DNA from: Paracoccus sp. S-4012 | Lineage (GTDB): Bacteria > Pseudomonadota > Alphaproteobacteria > Rhodobacterales > Rhodobacteraceae | Direction of reading: 5' to 3' | DNA length: 64,000 nucleotides | Assembly (NCBI RefSeq): GCF_009674885.1 | Contig: NZ_WKKA01000014.1 | Span: 1 to 64,000 of the forward strand | Part shown: positions 18,101 to 26,807 of the stretch, piece after piece | Numbering within the stretch: the stretch's first letter is position 1 | How the letters are laid out: each line of letters begins with the position of its first letter | Position numbers and translations under genes: made by a program | The notes under the pieces: model-generated | Seen by the model: the letters and a program-made list of their open reading frames with translations, nothing else | Told to the model about the DNA's origin: nothing | The model's database searches: none

Positions 18101-18530
18101 TGGCCTGCTGCCGGTTCGTGGACACGAAGATAAGATCGTGATCAAGGGACCGGAGCCTGCCACCACCTTGAGCTCTCGGAGAGCGTGCTGCGGCGGTGGA
18201 TCCGAGAGCTGGAGAATGCTCGGCTTGGTGCGCTCCCCGGGAACGGCCGTCCGCATGCCGAGCAAACCGAGATCGTCGTATTGAGAAAGGAGGTCGCCCG
18301 TCTCAAGGCGGAGCGTGACATCCTGAAAAAGGCGAATGCGTTCTTCGCGAGGGACGCGACATGAGGTGTCATTAGCACCGCCTTGTCTGGCCAGTGGCTG
18401 GCTATGTCCGGCGCTCAGCGTCTCGCGGTCGGGTTCAATGCCTGGCTCAAACGGCCGATGAGCGCTCGGGCCGCCTACGACGAGGAGCTTGGCTCGGCGA
18501 TGTGCAAGAGCTTCAAGGACAACGACCCCA
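18101..18530 (+). mobile_element. IS3-family remnant: left end, orfA C-terminus, orfB N-terminus
   Basis: The end sequence tggcctgctgccggttcgtgg at 18101 matches the IS3 end at 12964 in the orientation expected of a terminal repeat. OrfA follows without a start: LSESVLRRWIRELENARLGA, IVVLRKEVARLKAERDILKK and ANAFFARDAT with a stop at 18362-18364. Then comes an OrfB start-like segment, GFNAWLKRPMSARAAYDEEL and CKSFKDNDP, up to about 18530. Nothing intact. Confidence 0.7.
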
Positions 18531-18537
18531 ACGCAGA

Positions 18538-18568
18538 AGGGCGGGGCCCCGTGGCCCGCCCCCTTGTC
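18538..18568 (-). terminator. GC-rich hairpin after the PRC-barrel gene
   Basis: An imperfect stem (AAGGGCGGGGCC with GGCCCGCCCCCTT around CCGT) sits about 20 bp beyond the minus-strand stop at 18588. There is no long T-run, so this is either a weak terminator or simply a stable 3' hairpin. Confidence 0.4.
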
Positions 18569-18587
18569 GCTCCTTCCGGCTCCCGCG

Positions 18588-19523
18588 TCAGTTCGACGCG
18601 GGCGCCGCGGCCGGATCGGCCTCGAGCGTGACGGGCTCGCCGCTGGTCTCCGGCATCACCGCCGGATCGGCGCCGAGCGGCGCTCCGGGCGTGGTGGCGG
18701 CCGGGTCGGTCACGGTGCCGGTCATCGGCGTCGCGGCTGGGGCTGCCGTCCGCTCGCGGAAGACGTAGCCGGGTGCCGCATCGGCCGCCTCGCGGCTCAG
18801 GTCGGTCGAGAGCCGCTGGCCGTCGAAGTCGATCTTCAGGTTGGCCCAGTCGATGGCGACCTGCTTCTCGCCGATCCCGAGGAAGCCGCCCACGCCCACG
18901 ATCGCCGCGGTGATCTGGCCGGTCTCATCCATGATGAGATCGTTGATCGAGCCAATATTCTCGCCGGTGGGCGATTCCACCGTGGCCCCGGTGATCCAGT
19001 CCACGCGCAGCTCGTTCGGCGCCTGGTCGCGGACCACCACATCGGCTCCGGAGGCGACGACAGCCGCGTCGGTGGTTGCGGTGGTCGTTGCGCTGTCGGT
19101 CGTGACCGTCGTGTCCGCGCCCGCGGGGGAAGTGGTCGTAACAGTGGTGCCGGTCGCGGGATCGGTCGCCGTGGTGGTCTCGGTGGAGGTGGTCTCCGTC
19201 GTGGTGGTGCCGGTTGTCGTCATGGAGCCGGTGGCCGCGGCACCGGAATCGACGGCATCGGCCGCGGCGGCGGCCTCGTCGCCCTCGGCCTCCATCTCGT
19301 CGCCGGCCTGTTCGGCATCGCTACCGGCCGGGGCGACGGCGTCGGTGGCGGCCTCGGCGGCGTCGCCGGCGGTTTCGGCGGTCGCGGCCGCGCCCTGATC
19401 CACGGCTTCGGCCACTTCGCCCGCGCCATTCTGGTCGGCGGGCACCGGGGTGCTGGTCTGGGCGAAGCCGAAGCCCGCGCCGAGCGGCAGCACGAGGGCT
19501 GTGGTGAGGAGGATCTTGCGCAT
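18588..19523 (-). CDS. Exported PRC-barrel protein with Thr-rich linker
   Basis: 311 residues from ATG 19521-19523 with GGAGAT upstream. It has a signal peptide (MRKILLTTALVLPLGAGFGF, cleavage after AQ). Residues 25-100 are Ala/Glu/Asp-rich, 100-160 are a Thr/Ser-rich low-complexity stretch, and about 170-245 form a PRC-barrel (WITGATVESPTGENIGSIND, QITAAIVGVGGFLGIGEKQV and then AIDWANLKI). The tail is Pro/Ala-rich. Secreted PRC-barrel proteins of this layout are common in alphaproteobacteria, but their role is not established. Convergent with nothing coding, divergent from prs. Confidence 0.83.
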   Translation of the reverse strand: MRKILLTTALVLPLGAGFGFAQTSTPVPADQNGAGEVAEAVDQGAAATAETAGDAAEAATDAVAPAGSDAEQAGDEMEAEGDEAAAAADAVDSGAAATGSMTTTGTTTTETTSTETTTATDPATGTTVTTTSPAGADTTVTTDSATTTATTDAAVVASGADVVVRDQAPNELRVDWITGATVESPTGENIGSINDLIMDETGQITAAIVGVGGFLGIGEKQVAIDWANLKIDFDGQRLSTDLSREAADAAPGYVFRERTAAPAATPMTGTVTDPAATTPGAPLGADPAVMPETSGEPVTLEADPAAAPASN

Positions 19524-19721
19524 CTGTATCTCCAGTCGTTGATCGCTGAACCGTGCGCGGTGAGAGGCTCCCGCGCGTTGGACACCCTTCAAACGACGCC
19601 TGAGCCGGTCTCGTTCCCTCGCGGTCCCGGCGATGGCCGGACTCCGCCGTCTGCTGCGGTTTGCCCTCGCGGCGCCGCGTGCTAAGGGGCCGCGACTCCT
19701 GCCCGTGCCCAAAGGTGCCCG

Positions 19722-20738
19722 ATGCCCGCCATGACCGAACCGAAGCTCATCGCCGGCAACGCCAACAGGCCGCTGGCGCAGGCCATCGCAAGGCGCATGT
19801 CGCTGCACCGGGGCATGAATGTCAGCCTGGTCGACGCGCGGGTCGAGCGGTTCAACGACCAGGAAATCTTCGTCGAGGTGTTCGAGAACGTCCGCGGCGA
19901 GGACATGTACATCATCCAGCCGACCTCGAATCCGGCGAACGACAACCTGATGGAACTGCTCATCATGGCCGACGCGCTGCGCCGCTCGTCGGCGGCGCGC
20001 ATCACCGCCGTGATCCCCTATTTCGGCTATGCCCGGCAGGACCGCCGCGCCAAGGCACGCACGCCGATCAGCGCCAAGCTGGTCGCCAACCTGCTGACCG
20101 AGGCCGGGGTGCAGCGGGTCCTGACGCTCGACCTGCACGCGACCCAGATCCAGGGCTTCTTCGACATCCCCGTGGACAACCTCTACGCCGCGCCGATCTT
20201 CGCGCTCGACCTGCTGCACCACTTCAACGGCGCCGACGACCTGATGGTGGTCTCGCCGGACGTGGGCGGCGTCGGCCGGGCGCGCGAACTGGCGCAGCGG
20301 ATCGGGGCGCCGCTGGCGATCGTGGACAAGCGGCGCGAGACCCCCGGCGAGGTCGCCGAGATGACCATCATCGGCGAGGTCGAGGGCCGGCGCTGCATCA
20401 TCGTGGACGACATCTGCGACACTGCGGGCACGCTGACCAAGGCCGCGCAGCTCCTCTGCGACCACGGCGCCTCCGAGGTCCATGCCTACATCACGCATGG
20501 CGTTCTCTCCGGCCCGGCGGTCGAGCGGATCGAGAAATCGGTGATGAAGTCGCTGGTCATCACTGATTCGATCGAGCCGACGCCGCAGGCGCGGGCCGCG
20601 CGCAACATCCGCATCGTGCCCACGGCGCCGATCTTCGCCCAGGCGATCATGAACATCTGGAACGGGACCAGCGTGTCGAGCCTGTTCGAGCTCGAGACGC
20701 TGCGCCCGATCTATGAGGGGCTCTACGCGGGCGCGTGA
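19722..20738 (+). CDS. prs: Ribose-phosphate pyrophosphokinase
   Basis: A 338-residue PRPP synthase. It converts ribose 5-phosphate and ATP to PRPP for purine, pyrimidine, His, Trp and NAD synthesis. It carries the flexible-loop and ATP motifs: [31 protein letters not shown], the metal-binding [20 protein letters not shown], and the PRPP-binding loop [18 protein letters not shown]. The first ATG follows AAAGG at a fair distance. [10 protein letters not shown], starting 9 bases later, is an alternative. It ends inside the convergent DUF2235 gene, with a 16-bp overlap. purD lies beyond. Confidence 0.95.
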   Translation: MPAMTEPKLIAGNANRPLAQAIARRMSLHRGMNVSLVDARVERFNDQEIFVEVFENVRGEDMYIIQPTSNPANDNLMELLIMADALRRSSAARITAVIPYFGYARQDRRAKARTPISAKLVANLLTEAGVQRVLTLDLHATQIQGFFDIPVDNLYAAPIFALDLLHHFNGADDLMVVSPDVGGVGRARELAQRIGAPLAIVDKRRETPGEVAEMTIIGEVEGRRCIIVDDICDTAGTLTKAAQLLCDHGASEVHAYITHGVLSGPAVERIEKSVMKSLVITDSIEPTPQARAARNIRIVPTAPIFAQAIMNIWNGTSVSSLFELETLRPIYEGLYAGA

Positions 20739-21934
20739 GGCTCAGGCGAGGCGGCTGCCGTCGCCGTTGAGAGGCCGCCGTGGCGTTCGGCATCGAGGGC
20801 CGCTGCGATGCGCCTGAGGCTGCCCGGCCGGTAGGGCTGGAAGCCGCGGCTCTCGGCCTCGGCCTGCCAGCGGCGGATCACAGAAGGGTGCAGTTCGCGC
20901 GGCGTCGCGGGGCCCACTCGATCCTTTGCGCGCAGGCGCATGACGCGGCTGAGGAGGCTGGCCGGGGTCGTCGTGTTGCGCAGCGGTCCCATGACCTCCT
21001 GCTCGTTGCGGATGGCCTGCAACTCGGCGTCGTCGAAGACCAGCCCGGCATCCTGCGCGCCCTCGATGATCCATGCCAGCCCGATGCTGGAGAGGGCGTG
21101 CACGTCTCCGCCACCCCCGACAGAGCCGTGATCGCCCGCGAACCACTTTTGCTGATAGGGTTCGGGGCTGCCGGACGGCGCGCTCTCGCGGTTCAACTCG
21201 TCGACGTTGTCCCATAATGTCGGCTGGAACGCCGGACGTGTCTCGTCCAGTGCGACGGCATGGCGCGCCGACTTCACCATGCTGCTGAGGCTCGCGTCGT
21301 GGAACCTGTATCTGCGCGCGGCCAGGTTTCTGATGAGGGGGAGACCCACCGGCACGCCGAGCGCCCCGACCGTGTCCCAGACGCCGAGATAGCTGACCGT
21401 CAGCAGCTTCGCGTCGCCATGGCCGTTCTCGCGCCGCCAGGCGATCTCCTTCGTGCTGGTCGCGATCCGCGGCGACAGTTCGAGGCGGAAGCGGTGGCTG
21501 TCCTCGCTGGATGGATGGGTGGCAGGGTCGTTCAGCGTGCGGTAGCGGCTCAAAGCCTCGGGTACCCGGTGCAGGAAGCGCCTCTCGACAATGCCGGTGG
21601 AACGAAGCAGCCCGGCCAGCGACCGGGCCGTGTAAGCCCCGCGCGAAAACCCGAGGATATGGATCTCGTCGCCGGGCTCATACATGAAGACGAGGTGCTG
21701 GTAGGCCTCCACGAGATTGGCAAACAGGCCCTTGCCGAAGGCGCCGCCGATCAGGCTGTCCAGCCGCCGGGCGATCCCGCGGCCGGTTCCGACGCCCGCG
21801 ATATAGACCGGCACCTGCGCGGTTCCATCCGGCGCCTCGCCAAGCATCGCCTGCGCAAAGCGGATCACGTTGGTGGGGTGCAGGCTGTCCGAGCGGTTCC
21901 AGGTTCCGTCGCAGAGAATCACGATCCGCTTCAT
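20723..21934 (-). CDS. DUF2235 alpha/beta-hydrolase-like protein
   Basis: 403 residues. It starts with the family signature [16 protein letters not shown]. It has a GxSxG nucleophile elbow at about residue 98 ([18 protein letters not shown]) and the [15 protein letters not shown] and [13 protein letters not shown] blocks that complete the DUF2235 fold. Relatives include type VI secretion phospholipase effectors (Tle1), but no secretion genes or VgrG are nearby and this may be a stand-alone hydrolase. The start is ATG 21932-21934, and upstream in-frame codons run into purD's 3' side. The 3' end overlaps prs convergently. Confidence 0.83.
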   Translation of the reverse strand: MKRIVILCDGTWNRSDSLHPTNVIRFAQAMLGEAPDGTAQVPVYIAGVGTGRGIARRLDSLIGGAFGKGLFANLVEAYQHLVFMYEPGDEIHILGFSRGAYTARSLAGLLRSTGIVERRFLHRVPEALSRYRTLNDPATHPSSEDSHRFRLELSPRIATSTKEIAWRRENGHGDAKLLTVSYLGVWDTVGALGVPVGLPLIRNLAARRYRFHDASLSSMVKSARHAVALDETRPAFQPTLWDNVDELNRESAPSGSPEPYQQKWFAGDHGSVGGGGDVHALSSIGLAWIIEGAQDAGLVFDDAELQAIRNEQEVMGPLRNTTTPASLLSRVMRLRAKDRVGPATPRELHPSVIRRWQAEAESRGFQPYRPGSLRRIAAALDAERHGGLSTATAAASPEPHAPA

Positions 21935-21977
21935 CCGGCAGAGTCCCTCTTCCCGTGCGGCAGGTTTCGCTCCCGAA

Positions 21978-23267
21978 CTAAGTCTCCCCCTTGGTCCGGT
22001 GCGGGGCAAGCTGCCGCCAGCCGATATCGCGCCGGAAGAACCCCTCGGGCCAGTCCACCGCTTCGGCCAGCGCATAGGCCCGCCGCCCGGCCTCGGCCAG
22101 CGTCGCGCCGCGTCCCGTTGCAGCCAGCACCCGTCCGCCACCGGCGAGGATGCGGCCGCCGTCCTCCACCGTTCCGGCGTGGAACATGACCTCGGAACTG
22201 GTCTCGGGCAGTCCGTCCAGCCCCCGGATCTCGGTCCCCTTCTCCACCGCTCCGGGATAGCCCCGCGCGGCCAGCACCACCGTCAGCGCGTGGTCGTCGG
22301 CCCATTGCACCGCGACCTCCGCAAGCCGCCCCTCGGCGCTGGCATGGATCAGGTCGAGCGCCTGCGCGCCCAGCCGCATCATCAGCACCTGCGCCTCGGG
22401 GTCGCCGAAGCGGGTGTTGTATTCCACCAGCCGCGCGCGGCCGTCGGCGATCATCAAGCCGGCGTAGAGAACGCCCTGGAACGGCGTGCTACGGCGGGAC
22501 ATCTCGGCCAGCGTCGGGCGGATGATCTCGGCCATGACTTGGCGCTCGATCGCGGGCGTCAGCACCGGGGCGGGCGAGTAGGCGCCCATGCCGCCGGTGT
22601 TGGGGCCGGAGTCGCCCTCGCCCACGCGCTTGTGGTCCTGCGCGGTGCCGATGGGCAGCGCGGTCTCGCCGTCGCAGAGGACGAAGAAGCTCGCCTCCTC
22701 GCCGGCCATGAACTCCTCCAGCACAATGGAAGCGCCCGCCGCGCCGAAGCTGCCGCCGAGGGTGTCGTCGATGGCGGCGACGGCCTCGGCCTCGGTCATG
22801 GCCACCGTGACGCCCTTGCCGGCGGCGAGGCCGTCGGCCTTGACGACGATGGGGGCGCCGTGGGCCGCGACATGGGCGCGGGCGGATTCGGCCTCGGTGA
22901 AACGCGCCCAGGCGGCGGTGGGCGCGCCGCAGGCGTCGCACACCTCCTTGGTAAAGCTCTTCGAGGCCTCCAGCATCGCCGCCGCGCGGCTCGGGCCGAA
23001 GACCGCGAAGCCCGCCTCGCGCAGCGCGTCCGACACCCCCGCGGCCAGCGGCGCCTCGGGGCCGATCACTACCAGATCGACGGCGTTGGCCTCGGCGAAC
23101 TCGGTCACGTCGCCGGGCGAGCAGATGTCGATGCTCGCGCAGCGCGCGATCCCCGCGATCCCCGCATTGCCGGGGGCGACGATCAGCCGGTCGCATTTCG
23201 GGTTCTGGCGGATCGCCCAGGCGAGCGCATGCTCGCGCCCGCCGCCGCCGAGGATCAGGATGTTCAT
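21978..23267 (-). CDS. purD: Phosphoribosylamine--glycine ligase
   Basis: A 429-residue GAR synthetase, the second step of purine synthesis, which ligates glycine to phosphoribosylamine with ATP. It has the N-terminal dinucleotide-like ILILGGGGREHALAWAIRQN, the ATP-grasp PIVVKADGLAAGKGVTVAMT, EEFMAGEEASFFVLCDG and GGMGAYSPAP, and the C-terminal NTRFGDPEAQ. ATG 23267 is preferred to the GTG at 23273 because AAGGAC sits at proper spacing before the ATG. Divergent from xseA. Confidence 0.95.
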   Translation of the reverse strand: MNILILGGGGREHALAWAIRQNPKCDRLIVAPGNAGIAGIARCASIDICSPGDVTEFAEANAVDLVVIGPEAPLAAGVSDALREAGFAVFGPSRAAAMLEASKSFTKEVCDACGAPTAAWARFTEAESARAHVAAHGAPIVVKADGLAAGKGVTVAMTEAEAVAAIDDTLGGSFGAAGASIVLEEFMAGEEASFFVLCDGETALPIGTAQDHKRVGEGDSGPNTGGMGAYSPAPVLTPAIERQVMAEIIRPTLAEMSRRSTPFQGVLYAGLMIADGRARLVEYNTRFGDPEAQVLMMRLGAQALDLIHASAEGRLAEVAVQWADDHALTVVLAARGYPGAVEKGTEIRGLDGLPETSSEVMFHAGTVEDGGRILAGGGRVLAATGRGATLAEAGRRAYALAEAVDWPEGFFRRDIGWRQLAPHRTKGET

Positions 23268-23353
23268 GGCCACGTCCTTTTCGCCGCCGCATAGGCCAGC
23301 CGGCGCGGAGCCGCAACGCTTGCGCCCTCCCGCCCTGCGGGCGATGAACGCGC

Positions 23354-24970
23354 ATGGACCTCTTCGAAGACGCCGCCCCGTCGAACGCCCCCGCGCTCTC
23401 CGTCTCCGAGATCTCGGGCGCGGTGAAGCGCGTGATCGAGGGCGAATTCGGCCGCGTCCGCGTGCGGGGCGAGGTCGGGCGGGTGTCGCGGCCGTCCTCG
23501 GGGCATCTCTATTTCGACCTGAAGGACGATAACGCCTGCATCGCGGCGGTCTGCTGGCGCACGCAGGCTGCGCGGCTGGCGCATCGGCCCGAGGAGGGGA
23601 TGGAGATCATCGTCTCGGGCCGGCTGACGACCTTCCCCGGCGCGTCGAAATACCAGCTTCTGGTCGAATCGGTGGAGCCCGCGGGCCTTGGCGCGCTGAT
23701 GGCGATGCTGGAGCAACGCCGAAAGGCGCTGGCCGCCGAGGGGCTCTTCGACGCCGCCCGCAAGCGGGCGTTGCCGTCGCTGCCGCGGGTGATCGGCGTC
23801 GTCACCTCGCCCTCGGGCGCGGTGATCCGCGACATCCTGCACCGGCTGCGCGACCGTTTTCCGGTGCATGTGGTGATCTGGCCGGTGGCGGTGCAGGGCG
23901 CCGCCTGCGCGCCGGAGGTCGCGGCGGCGATCGCGGGCTTCAACGCGCTTGGTCCCGGCGGGCCGGTGCCGCGCCCGGACCTCATCATCGTGGCGCGCGG
24001 CGGCGGCTCGGTCGAGGACCTCTGGGGCTTCAACGACGAGGCGGTGGTGCGCGCGGTCGCGGCGGGAACGATCCCGCTGATCTCGGCCGTCGGCCACGAG
24101 ACCGACACCACGCTGATCGACCACGCCGCCGACCTGCGCGCGCCGACCCCGACCGCGGCAGCCGAGTTGGCGGTCCCGGTACGGTCGGAACTGGTCGCCC
24201 GGCTGGCCGAGATCCGGGCGCGTCAGGTGCGCGCCATGCAGACGCGGGTGGCGCTGCCGGGGCAGAGGCTGCGCGACCTCGCCCGCGCGATGGGACGCCC
24301 GCAGGCGCTGACCGAGGGGGCGCGGCAGCGATTCGACCTCACCGCGGCGCGGCTGGAACCGGCCCTGCGGGGCTTCACCCGCAGCCGCCGCGACCGGCTG
24401 AACGCGCTGCCGCTGCCGCCTGCGCTGTTGCGGCAAGGGGCGACCGCGGCGCGGCGGCGGCTCGAGGAGGGGGCGCGGCTGGAACCGGCGTTGCGGCGGC
24501 GCGCGCAGATCGCCCGGAGCGAACGGGACAGCGCCGCGGCAAAGCTGCGGCCGGCCATCGCCCGCCGCCTGCGCGAGATGGCGCGTGACCTCGACGCCGG
24601 GCGCCGACGCCTCGACGCGGGCCTCTCGCGCGCCCGCATGGCGGGGCTGCGCCGGAATGCCGAGTGCCGGGCGCAGCTCGACGGGCTGGGGAAGCGCCTC
24701 GCCGCGGCCGAGGCGCGGCAAACGCGGCTCCGGCGCGAGCGGCTGGACCGCCTCGATCGCCTGCGTCAGACGCTCGGCTATCGCGAGACGCTGAAGCGCG
24801 GCTTTGCGGTGGTGCATGGGCCGGAGGGGCTGGTGGCCTCGGCCGTTGCCGGTGCGGCGCTGGCGCGGCTGGAGATCGAGTTCCACGACGGCCGCCTCGG
24901 CGCGCGGCCGGAAGGGGCGCGGGCGAAACCCGCGGCGCGACCGCCGGGCGGGCAGGGGACGCTGTTCTAG
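23354..24970 (+). CDS. xseA: Exodeoxyribonuclease VII large subunit
   Basis: A 538-residue XseA. It has an N-terminal OB fold ([40 protein letters not shown]), the catalytic core ([60 protein letters not shown] followed by [20 protein letters not shown]), and a long Arg-rich coiled-coil C-terminus (about 280-470). It degrades single-stranded DNA with XseB, which is not in this window. The gene is slightly longer than the E. coli protein because of the extended coiled coil. A double palindrome begins right after its stop. Confidence 0.95.
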   Translation: MDLFEDAAPSNAPALSVSEISGAVKRVIEGEFGRVRVRGEVGRVSRPSSGHLYFDLKDDNACIAAVCWRTQAARLAHRPEEGMEIIVSGRLTTFPGASKYQLLVESVEPAGLGALMAMLEQRRKALAAEGLFDAARKRALPSLPRVIGVVTSPSGAVIRDILHRLRDRFPVHVVIWPVAVQGAACAPEVAAAIAGFNALGPGGPVPRPDLIIVARGGGSVEDLWGFNDEAVVRAVAAGTIPLISAVGHETDTTLIDHAADLRAPTPTAAAELAVPVRSELVARLAEIRARQVRAMQTRVALPGQRLRDLARAMGRPQALTEGARQRFDLTAARLEPALRGFTRSRRDRLNALPLPPALLRQGATAARRRLEEGARLEPALRRRAQIARSERDSAAAKLRPAIARRLREMARDLDAGRRRLDAGLSRARMAGLRRNAECRAQLDGLGKRLAAAEARQTRLRRERLDRLDRLRQTLGYRETLKRGFAVVHGPEGLVASAVAGAALARLEIEFHDGRLGARPEGARAKPAARPPGGQGTLF

Positions 24971-24975
24971 CAACC

Positions 24976-25020
24976 GAAACCTTCTGCGAAGTTTCGAAGC
25001 GATCCTTCGCAGAAGGATCG
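24976..25020. repeat. Double palindrome between xseA and ftsY (copy 1)
   Basis: A near-palindrome, GAAACCTTC-TGC-GAAGTTTC, is followed after 5 bp by GATCCTTC-GCA-GAAGGATC. The second palindrome is repeated exactly at 40088-40106 upstream of queA, also preceded by a TTC-TGC-GAA palindrome. The element lies 6 bp after the xseA stop and about 70 bp before ftsY. It may act as a transcription terminator or REP-like element. There is no T-run. Confidence 0.7.
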
Positions 25021-25088
25021 GCGCGCGCGAGGGTTCCCCTCGGTCGCGCCCCCGCGTAATGTCCTGCGCGCCGAGCGGAGGGTCGCCC

Positions 25089-26120
25089 ATGTCGTTCTTT
25101 TCCAAGCTGCGCGACCGCCTGACGCGGTCCTCGACGAAGATCGGCGAGGGGCTGGACGACCTCGTGGCCGAGGCGCCCGAAGCCGCGCCCGCACCGCCGC
25201 CTGCTCCTGAACCCGCCGCCGCCGCCAGGCCGGGCCTCATGGACCGCCTGCTCGGCCGCGAGACCGCCCCGGCGCCCCCGCCCGAGCCGCGCCGCGAGCT
25301 TGACGACGAGATGCTCGAGGGGCTCGAGGAGACCCTCATTGCCGCCGACATGGGCGTGGATACGGCGTTGCGCGTGACCGCCAACATCGCAGAGGGGCGC
25401 ATGGGGCGGCGCGTGTCAGCGACCGAGTTGAAAGGCTGGCTCGCGGCCGAGATCGCGCGGATCATGGCGCCGGTGGCGCGGCCGCTGCCGCTCTATGCGA
25501 GGACGCCGCAGGTGGTGCTGGTTGTGGGCGTCAACGGCTCAGGCAAGACGACGACCATCGGCAAGCTGGCGGCGCAGCTGAACGCGGCGGGCAAGAAGGT
25601 CGTGATCGCAGCGGGCGACACCTTCCGCGCGGCGGCGGTCGAGCAGCTGCAGGTCTGGGGACAGCGCGCGGGCGTGCCGGTGATGACCGCGCCGCAGGGC
25701 TCCGACCCCGCCAGTCTCGCCTTCGACGCCATGACGCGGGCCGAGGCGGAGGGGGCGGATCTGCTGCTGATCGACACCGCCGGCCGCCTCCAGAACCGCG
25801 CCGACCTGATGGAGGAACTCGCCAAGATCGTCCGCGTGATCCGCAAGAAGGACCCGAGCGCGCCGCACAACACGGTGCTGGTCCTCGATGCCACCACGGG
25901 CCAGAACGCGCTGAGCCAGGTCGAGACCTTCCAGAAGATGGCTGATGTGACGGGCCTCGTGATGACCAAGCTCGACGGCACCGCGCGCGGCGGCGTGCTG
26001 GTCGCGCTCGCCGACCGCTTCGGGCTGCCGATCCACGCGATCGGCGTGGGCGAGCAGATCGACGACCTCGACGCCTTCGACCCGGACGAGTTCGCCCGCG
26101 CGCTCGTGGGTCTGGCGTGA
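25089..26120 (+). CDS. ftsY: Signal recognition particle receptor FtsY
   Basis: A 343-residue SRP receptor GTPase that brings ribosome-SRP complexes to the membrane translocon. A short Ala/Pro-rich acidic N-domain (1-70) leads to the NG domain: G1 VVGVNGSGKTTTIGKLA, the DTFRAAAVEQL insertion motif, G3 LLLIDTAGRLQN, G4 VMTKLDGTARGG and the closing GVGEQIDDLDAFDPDEFARA. I chose ATG 25089 because the amphipathic SFFSKLRDRLTRSS start is typical and the upstream frame crosses the palindromes. The DUF599 gene overlaps its stop. Confidence 0.95.
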   Translation: MSFFSKLRDRLTRSSTKIGEGLDDLVAEAPEAAPAPPPAPEPAAAARPGLMDRLLGRETAPAPPPEPRRELDDEMLEGLEETLIAADMGVDTALRVTANIAEGRMGRRVSATELKGWLAAEIARIMAPVARPLPLYARTPQVVLVVGVNGSGKTTTIGKLAAQLNAAGKKVVIAAGDTFRAAAVEQLQVWGQRAGVPVMTAPQGSDPASLAFDAMTRAEAEGADLLLIDTAGRLQNRADLMEELAKIVRVIRKKDPSAPHNTVLVLDATTGQNALSQVETFQKMADVTGLVMTKLDGTARGGVLVALADRFGLPIHAIGVGEQIDDLDAFDPDEFARALVGLA

Positions 26121-26803
26121 TCCAGCTGCCCGCGGCCCTCGGGCTTGCCGATGTGGCGGCGGTGGTGCTGCACCTCGCGGCATGGATCGGAGTGGGCTGG
26201 CTGGTCGCCAATCCGCAGGGCGGGCGCGTCTCGGTCGCCGTGCTGATGGAGGAGCACCGGCGCAACTGGATGCGCGAGTTCCTGACCCGGCAGCCGCGCA
26301 TCATGGACGGCGCGCTGCTGGGCATGCTGTCGCAGAGCGCGTCGTTCTTCGCCTCGGCCACGATGATCGCCATCGGCGGCGGCCTGGCCCTGATCGGCAA
26401 TCCCGAGACCGTCGCCCGCGCCGCCGAGGAGGTCGTGCCGGGGCTGCTGCCGGAACTGGTCTGGCAGATCAAGCTGGCGCTCGCGCTGCTGCTGGTGGTC
26501 AACGCTTTCCTGCGCTTCGTCTGGGCGCACCGGCTGTTCGGCTATTGCGCCGTGCTGATGGGCGCGGTGCCGAACGACGCCTCGCACCCCGAGGCGATGG
26601 GGCTGGCGATGAAGGCGGCCGAGATCAACATCCACGCGGCGCGGAACTTCAACGCCGGCCTGCGCGCGGTCTATTTCGCCATCGGCGCGCTGGCTTGGCT
26701 GGCGGGACCGCTGGCGCTGACGCTCGCCACCGCGGCGGTGCTGTGGACCACCTGGCGGCGTGAGTTCGCCTCGGGCTCGCGCCGCGCGCTGCTGCGGCGC
26801 TGA
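26117..26803 (+). CDS. DUF599-family membrane protein
   Basis: 228 residues with a GTG start overlapping the ftsY stop. It has four predicted membrane segments (about 5-30, 70-95, 115-140, 190-215). It carries the family blocks RRNWMREFLTRQPRIMDGAL, SQSASFFASATMIAIGG, FLRFVWAHRLFGYCAVLMGA and NIHAARNFNAGLRAVYFAIG. The function of DUF599 is unknown. Its 3' end faces purF with only 4 bp between stops. Confidence 0.88.
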   Translation: MIQLPAALGLADVAAVVLHLAAWIGVGWLVANPQGGRVSVAVLMEEHRRNWMREFLTRQPRIMDGALLGMLSQSASFFASATMIAIGGGLALIGNPETVARAAEEVVPGLLPELVWQIKLALALLLVVNAFLRFVWAHRLFGYCAVLMGAVPNDASHPEAMGLAMKAAEINIHAARNFNAGLRAVYFAIGALAWLAGPLALTLATAAVLWTTWRREFASGSRRALLRR

Positions 26804-26807
26804 CCCC

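Noticed and set aside
19564..20498. Upstream in-frame extension of the PRC-barrel gene across prs
   Set aside because: The signal peptide and ribosome site place the start at 19523. The extension is antisense to prs and has no homology.
20723..21934. DUF2235 protein as a type VI secretion effector
   Set aside because: The fold is shared with Tle1 effectors, but no VgrG, immunity protein or secretion gene is nearby, so effector status is not supported.
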